Positions 5,221 through 9,123 of a stretch of 9,123 nucleotides of DNA are shown in pieces. Under the pieces are notes generated by a model. The model saw only the letters and a program-made list of their open reading frames with translations, was not told the origin of the DNA and searched no databases. Every line of letters starts with the position of its first letter. Within the stretch, counting starts at the first letter, position 1. The position numbers and the translations under genes are program-made. Source of the DNA: Ignavibacteria bacterium (GTDB lineage: Bacteria > Bacteroidota > Ignavibacteria > Ignavibacteriales > Ignavibacteriaceae); contig JAUSIA010000338.1 in assembly GCA_030648225.1 (NCBI GenBank), positions 1-9,123 on the forward strand, in the 5' to 3' direction.

Positions 5221-6210
5221 ATGATAACGTCTTTTGATCAGAAAAAAATAATAAATATACTTTTCATAGCTGCCGTTGTTATTCTTGTGGTTAATTTAGT
5301 GTTAAATAAATTTTTTTTAGACAATAATGAAAAGAATATTGAATTAACTACAGCAGAGATAGATTCTACATTCAGGTTAGCTCTTTTCAATCTCGGTATC
5401 CATGAAGAATGGATTAAAAAGCAAAAGGGGAATGAAAACCCGGTTAATCTTTCTGTTCGCATTCCAAATGATCTCCCGATAGTTCTGGTACTCCAGGAAA
5501 TGAATAATGTTTTTGATACTAACGAGGTAAAAATAAATTCTGTCGAAAAGAAAATTGGGGGGAGTACATCTTTAAAATTAATATCCGGTAAAGAAGTAAG
5601 ATTAAATGCTAATTTGGTTTACAATGATAAAATAAGAAGGAAAACAGCAAGAGTTGGTTTTATAGTAAACAGAACGGACATTGATACTGAATATGATTCT
5701 CTTCTGCTTGAATATCCGGAACAGTTTGCAATTATGTTAATCCCTTCAGAAAATTCTGCAAAGTTTGTTAAGAAAATATTAAAGAATGGAAAAGAGTATA
5801 TAGTATATCTTAATGAGATAGACGAATTGAAGTATAAATTAAGTGACAATTACTCCCCCATAAGGTTAAAAAATTCTATAAGGGAAATTGTAGGTACTTT
5901 TCCCCAGGCTGTTTTTTTTCTGATTGATGATAAATCTTCCCTTTACAATTTAAATGTTTATCCTTTATTGAAAGAAGAATTAGAGAAAAGAAAAATAAGA
6001 TTAATAGAAGAAAGCAGTTTCAAAAATTTAACCTCCTTAGAGAAGGAAAATTCGTTTGAAATTTTTAATAATGCACTTGATAATTTAAATTGGGGTGAAG
6101 ATAAAGTTTATATAATCTCTGCAGAAGATTTTCTATCTCTTAATCCTGAAATTATAAAATACAGGAAACTTGGCTACAGGTTTACAAACCCTTCTGCACT
6201 ACTGTTTTAA
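5221..6210 (+). CDS. Membrane-anchored protein, possibly a divergent polysaccharide-deacetylase-like domain
   Basis: The 329 residues begin with a short cytoplasmic stretch and one membrane segment (about 10-28) without a cleavable signal, so the bulk is probably periplasmic. Residues 41-140 form an N-terminal domain of mixed alpha/beta pattern (LFNLGIHEEWIKKQ, SVRIPNDLPIVLVLQEMN). Residues 143-329 resemble, faintly, the divergent polysaccharide deacetylase (YibQ-like, PF04748) fold: VGFIVNR where that family has a VAIxIDD strand, YPEQFAIMLIPSENSAKFVKKI where it has PFPVTFAILP, then GKEYIVYL where it has GHEVLLHLP. The metal-binding Asp pair and the HMGS-type histidine motif are not visible, so catalytic activity is doubtful. 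The family assignment is inference. The start at 5221 is the first ATG after an in-frame TGA at 5191, with only a weak upstream GAAAG. The gene ends against a strong hairpin and faces the M16 operon. Confidence 0.7.
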   Translation: MITSFDQKKIINILFIAAVVILVVNLVLNKFFLDNNEKNIELTTAEIDSTFRLALFNLGIHEEWIKKQKGNENPVNLSVRIPNDLPIVLVLQEMNNVFDTNEVKINSVEKKIGGSTSLKLISGKEVRLNANLVYNDKIRRKTARVGFIVNRTDIDTEYDSLLLEYPEQFAIMLIPSENSAKFVKKILKNGKEYIVYLNEIDELKYKLSDNYSPIRLKNSIREIVGTFPQAVFFLIDDKSSLYNLNVYPLLKEELEKRKIRLIEESSFKNLTSLEKENSFEIFNNALDNLNWGEDKVYIISAEDFLSLNPEIIKYRKLGYRFTNPSALLF

Positions 6211-6215
6211 TCTTT

Positions 6216-6242
6216 GTAGCACAGATTACTAATCTGTGCTAC
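6216..6242. terminator. Strong hairpin between convergent genes, probable bidirectional terminator
   Basis: GTAGCACAGATT (6216-6227) and AATCTGTGCTAC (6231-6242) form a perfect 12-bp stem with loop ACT. It lies six bases after the stop at 6210 and seven before the stop of the convergent peptidase gene. Position and stability suggest termination in both directions. U-tracts are poor (GACTATTT rightward, AAAGATT leftward), so it may instead protect 3' ends, or be another dispersed repeat. Confidence 0.65.
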
Positions 6243-6248
6243 GACTAT

Positions 6249-7625
6249 TTAACCGATTTCATTTCCTTCATCGTCAACTTCAATAAGAACAGAATTAGGA
6301 AATTCCTTAAGCTGTTCCAGGATTTTATTTTTATCTCCAACCACCGCAATTAATGTTTCCTCAGTTAGAATTTCCTTTATAGCCGTCTCATTTATATCAT
6401 CATTGGAAACATTTCTGATATTATCAAGATAAGTGTTAAAGTAATCGTCCGGCAGAGAAAAGATAGCTTTGCCGGTTAAATTACTCGCTATCTGCGAATA
6501 TGTCTCAAAGTTTGCAGGAAATTTTCTTATCAGAGAAGACTTTGCAAAATTAAGCTCTTCAATTGTAACTCCCTCTCTTATTTTCTGTAGTTCAGATAAT
6601 ATTTCTTTAATTGCATTTGCAGTATTTTCAGTTGAGACAGAAGTTGAAACATAAAAATGAGCCTGGTGTTTGAAGTAAATAAATCTTGAAAAAGCTCCAT
6701 AAGTATAACCTTTATCTTCTCTCAGGTTCAGATTAATTCTGCTTGAAAATTGTCCTCCTAAAATTGTATTAAGCAGATGCCTGGTAAAATAATTTCCTTC
6801 ATTTCTTTTAGAAGAAAAATGCCCGACTCTTATTTCACTCTGCATTGCATTTTCTTTATGGCAGATAAGAATTCTGCTTCCTCTTCTTTTTGGTTCAGGA
6901 ATGCTGCTTTTTTTTAATTCCGAACTTTTCCAGCTGATTAAATATTTATTTAGTAGTTTTTTTAATTCTTCCTGGGATGTATTCCCAACAGCTATCAGGA
7001 CAGAATTATTTGGAATGAAAAAAGTATTATAAAAATTTTTTACATCTTCTACAGTTAATTGTTTAACTGAATTCTCATTACCTGAATACAAACGTGCATA
7101 AGGATTATCTTTTCCATAAAGGTTATAATCAAATATAGTATCGGCAACATCATCGGGATTATCTTTCCTCTGGATTAGTCTCGTTAATGCTTTTCTTTGT
7201 TCACGTAAAAAGTCTTTTTCTTGTAGATGAGGCTTAGTAATTGTTTTACTGAACAGTTCAAAAGATCTTTCAAGATTTTCTTTCAAGGTTTGAATAGAAA
7301 CAAAAATATTATCCTCATCAATTCTTATGGTTAGATGTGAACCGAGCATATCAATCTCATCACTAAGCTGAAGAGCACCATACCCACCAGCACCTTCATC
7401 AAGCATCATAGCTGTTAAATTCGCCAGTCCTTCTTTTCCCGGAATATCATTAGTGCTGCCTGTATTGCACAAAAGAAGGAATTGAATAATCGGCAGTTTA
7501 TTCTTTTCAACAAAAAGAATTTTTAATCCGTTCCCGGTTATAAATTCATTAATTACCGGCAGTGTAAAATCAATTTCACCGGAGGGTAATGGTTTTACTT
7601 TTCTATTAACTTTTTTTTCAATCAT
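6249..7625 (-). CDS. M16B peptidase, non-catalytic partner subunit
   Basis: This 458-residue protein has the two-domain M16 (insulinase/pitrilysin) fold. Where active members carry HxxEH it reads GLANLTAMMLDEG, with Asn69 and Met73 in the zinc-ligand positions, so it cannot bind the catalytic zinc. In the C-terminal domain it keeps FSSRINLNLREDKGYTYG (294-310), whose Arg302 and Tyr residues match the R/Y pair by which inactive M16B subunits hold the substrate C-terminus. The family precedent is a heterodimer of one active and one inactive chain, as in the Sphingomonas SPH2681/SPH2682 pair and mitochondrial processing peptidase. No signal peptide is seen, so a cytoplasmic location is likely. 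Its ATG lies inside the end of the upstream active-subunit gene (8-bp overlap, ATGATTGA), giving translational coupling and equal dosage. Confidence 0.9.
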   Translation of the reverse strand: MIEKKVNRKVKPLPSGEIDFTLPVINEFITGNGLKILFVEKNKLPIIQFLLLCNTGSTNDIPGKEGLANLTAMMLDEGAGGYGALQLSDEIDMLGSHLTIRIDEDNIFVSIQTLKENLERSFELFSKTITKPHLQEKDFLREQRKALTRLIQRKDNPDDVADTIFDYNLYGKDNPYARLYSGNENSVKQLTVEDVKNFYNTFFIPNNSVLIAVGNTSQEELKKLLNKYLISWKSSELKKSSIPEPKRRGSRILICHKENAMQSEIRVGHFSSKRNEGNYFTRHLLNTILGGQFSSRINLNLREDKGYTYGAFSRFIYFKHQAHFYVSTSVSTENTANAIKEILSELQKIREGVTIEELNFAKSSLIRKFPANFETYSQIASNLTGKAIFSLPDDYFNTYLDNIRNVSNDDINETAIKEILTEETLIAVVGDKNKILEQLKEFPNSVLIEVDDEGNEIG

Positions 7626-8886
7626 TTTTCTTTTCCGGTAAAATTCTTAATTCAACAAACGGTTTGGTAAGATATTTTTTAACGGCTTCTTTAATTAGAG
7701 AAGAATCAGTCTCTTCATATCTTTTTAAATCATAAGTGAATGAGTTTGGTTCATTTAAATAAAAAGAATAATAATTAAGCTGGTTAGCAAGTGAATCAAT
7801 ATTCTGAAGTGAATGAATAAATCCGGATTTTATTCCGTTTTTAGATCTCAATAATTCTTTATCAGTCACACTATTTGTCTCAATATTTTTTAGCTCGTTA
7901 AATATCTCATCCTTTATAATATCTAAATCAATTCCCGGTTTTGCAGTAGCTGCAATCATAAAGTTTCCGCCATATTTTCCTGAGTGCTGGTAAGCCGAAA
8001 CATCCTGTGCTAATTCTTTTTCAAATACAAGGATTTTATATAACCTCGAATTCTTTGAACCACTGAGAATATCTGAAAGTACTTCAAGTGATGAATCATA
8101 TTTTCCAAAAGCAGATTCAGTATGCCAGGTAAGATATATCCTTCCCAGCTGAACATTTTCTTTTCTATCCAAGATGATATTCTTTTCAAAGAATACATTA
8201 TTAAGAACAGGAGATGAGGGAACAATGTTAGAGGGAATTTCACCAAAATATTTTTCAATCAAATCTTTTATTAAAGAGGGATCAAAATCACCGGCAATAA
8301 CTACACTTGCATTTGAAGGCGAATAATATGTGTTGAAAAATTTTTTTACTTCATCCAGGTTGTAGTCAATATCCTGCATGAAACCAATAGTAGGCCAGCT
8401 ATATGGGTGTTCTTTTGGATAAAGATTTGATGATATTATTTCCCAGGCCAAACCATAAGGCTGGTTTTCATATCGCTCAAGTCTTTCATTTCTCACAACG
8501 TCAATCTGGTTTTTAAGTTTTTCCTCTGTTAAAGAGGGGATAAGATAACCCATCCTATCGGATTCAAGCCAAAGAATAAGCTCTAAATAATTGGAAGGAA
8601 CTTTTTCATAATAATTTGTTCTGTCTGTATTTGTTGAGCCATTTAAAGAGCCGCCTGCTTCCTGTATAAATCTGAAGTGCATTTCTTTAGGAACATTCTC
8701 GGAACCCTGGAACATCATATGCTCAAAAAGATGTGCAAGACCGGTTTTACCCTGCCTCTCATTTCCGGAACCAACTTTATACCAGATATTAACCGAAACC
8801 AACGGCAAACTTTTATCCGTGTACAAAATTACTTTCAATCCGTTTGGGAAAGTGTATTTATCATATTTAATATTGAGTAAATCCAT
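7618..8886 (-). CDS. M16B zinc peptidase, catalytic subunit
   Basis: This 422-residue zinc metallopeptidase is of normal M16B length. The inverted zinc motif is HLFEH (His52, Glu55 as base, His56) in GLAHLFEHMMFQGSENVP, and the third ligand is probably Glu134 in VVRNERLERYEN, 78 residues after His56, close to the family spacing. The N-terminal half begins KYTFPNGLKVILYTDKSLPL and contains WYKVGSGNE, both typical. The C-terminal M16 domain follows from about residue 180 (FFNTYYSPSNASVVIAGDFD). There is no signal peptide, unlike many Bacteroidota homologues, so it should act in the cytoplasm, probably cutting peptides inside a closed chamber formed with the partner encoded immediately downstream. 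It is first in a two-gene operon. No Shine-Dalgarno is visible before the ATG at 8886. The physiological substrate is unknown. Confidence 0.93.
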   Translation of the reverse strand: MDLLNIKYDKYTFPNGLKVILYTDKSLPLVSVNIWYKVGSGNERQGKTGLAHLFEHMMFQGSENVPKEMHFRFIQEAGGSLNGSTNTDRTNYYEKVPSNYLELILWLESDRMGYLIPSLTEEKLKNQIDVVRNERLERYENQPYGLAWEIISSNLYPKEHPYSWPTIGFMQDIDYNLDEVKKFFNTYYSPSNASVVIAGDFDPSLIKDLIEKYFGEIPSNIVPSSPVLNNVFFEKNIILDRKENVQLGRIYLTWHTESAFGKYDSSLEVLSDILSGSKNSRLYKILVFEKELAQDVSAYQHSGKYGGNFMIAATAKPGIDLDIIKDEIFNELKNIETNSVTDKELLRSKNGIKSGFIHSLQNIDSLANQLNYYSFYLNEPNSFTYDLKRYEETDSSLIKEAVKKYLTKPFVELRILPEKKND

Positions 8887-8988
8887 AACTTAAAATATAA
8901 AATTGCTGAACAAGTAAATTTGCTGTAAAGTTAAAAACTTTTAAAAAAGAAAAAAATTAAAAACCAATATTAAAATCATGTTAAATCT

Positions 8989-9016
8989 ATTTTACTTTAT
9001 AGAAAAAACTTGACAA
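8989..9016 (-). promoter_or_regulatory. Possible promoter of the M16 operon
   Basis: On the minus strand TTGTCA (9016-9011, five of six consensus bases) is followed after 16 bases by TAAAAT (8994-8989, five of six). The transcript would start near 8982 and carry an AT-rich leader of about 95 bases with a poly-U stretch. It overlaps the divergent candidate at 9010-9038. Confidence 0.4.
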
Positions 9017-9038
9017 GTAAAACTATTAGCAAGATATT
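9010..9038 (+). promoter_or_regulatory. Possible divergent promoter for a gene beyond the right edge
   Basis: A perfect TTGACA (9010-9015) is followed after 17 bases by GATATT (9033-9038, four of six). The -35 box is part of the palindrome ACTTG-A-CAAGT (9008-9018), which also supplies the -35 box of the minus-strand promoter. No coding start is recognisable before the window ends at 9123. Confidence 0.35.
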
Positions 9039-9085
9039 TAATTGCTTTATAATTGTTGATAAGGTTTTTATAAAGTACTAAAAAT

Positions 9086-9098
9086 CACACTTTGTGTG
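9086..9098. promoter_or_regulatory. Inverted repeat CACAC-TTT-GTGTG in the right-hand leader
   Basis: This is a perfect 5-bp inverted repeat about 40 bases downstream of the predicted plus-strand start near 9045. It might be an operator or a small hairpin for the gene beyond the edge. The rest of 8887-9123 shows only AT-rich sequence. Confidence 0.25.
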
Positions 9099-9123
9099 TC
9101 ATTTAAATAAACATAGTTTCTAA

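Overview
The window is AT-rich and carries ordinary housekeeping genes separated by repeat-laden gaps. Low GC, weak or missing Shine-Dalgarno sequences before several genes, a C-terminal-Phe beta-barrel protein (so a Gram-negative envelope), a cytoplasmic-type M16 peptidase pair and short dispersed palindromes all suggest the Bacteroidota/Ignavibacteriota side of the tree, perhaps Ignavibacteria. This placement is inference from style; there is no rRNA or other marker to confirm it.

Layout. Positions 1-982 hold no intact gene. On the minus strand lie a frameshifted IS200-like transposase that runs off the left edge and, upstream of it, a palindromic leader, about 3.5 tandem copies of a 30-33 bp repeat, and the last ~50 codons of a DNA methyltransferase-like gene interrupted by a 34-bp palindrome. 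A 39-bp piece of that relic recurs 286 bp further right, and small CC-N3/4-GG hairpins lie between and beyond the two copies. Then come truA (983-1708), a 110-bp run of six abutting micro-hairpins, a DUF2231 membrane protein (1993-2463), a multi-pass membrane protein of unknown function (2612-3436), a small outer-membrane beta-barrel protein (3489-4079) and an enoyl-CoA hydratase (4087-4869), the last two closely coupled. The gap 4870-5220 holds nested inverted repeats. A membrane-anchored protein with a weak resemblance to divergent polysaccharide deacetylases follows (5221-6210). A strong hairpin separates it from a convergent two-gene M16 peptidase operon on the minus strand (8886 to 6249). 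At the right edge two putative promoters point away from each other and share a palindromic -35 region; one would serve the M16 operon, the other a gene beyond the window.

How the genes work together. The clearest functional unit is the M16 pair: the upstream gene has the HxxEH zinc motif, the downstream gene lacks it but keeps the R/Y substrate-binding signature, and the two overlap by 8 bp, as expected for a heterodimeric M16B peptidase. The other genes (tRNA pseudouridylation, fatty-acid-type CoA chemistry, envelope proteins) look like neighbours rather than one pathway.

I did not find a convincing new enzyme system. The material most worth a second look is non-coding: families of hyphenated palindromes whose stems differ between copies yet stay self-complementary, paired in inverted orientation with conserved arms, and one palindrome caught inside a recognisable coding relic.
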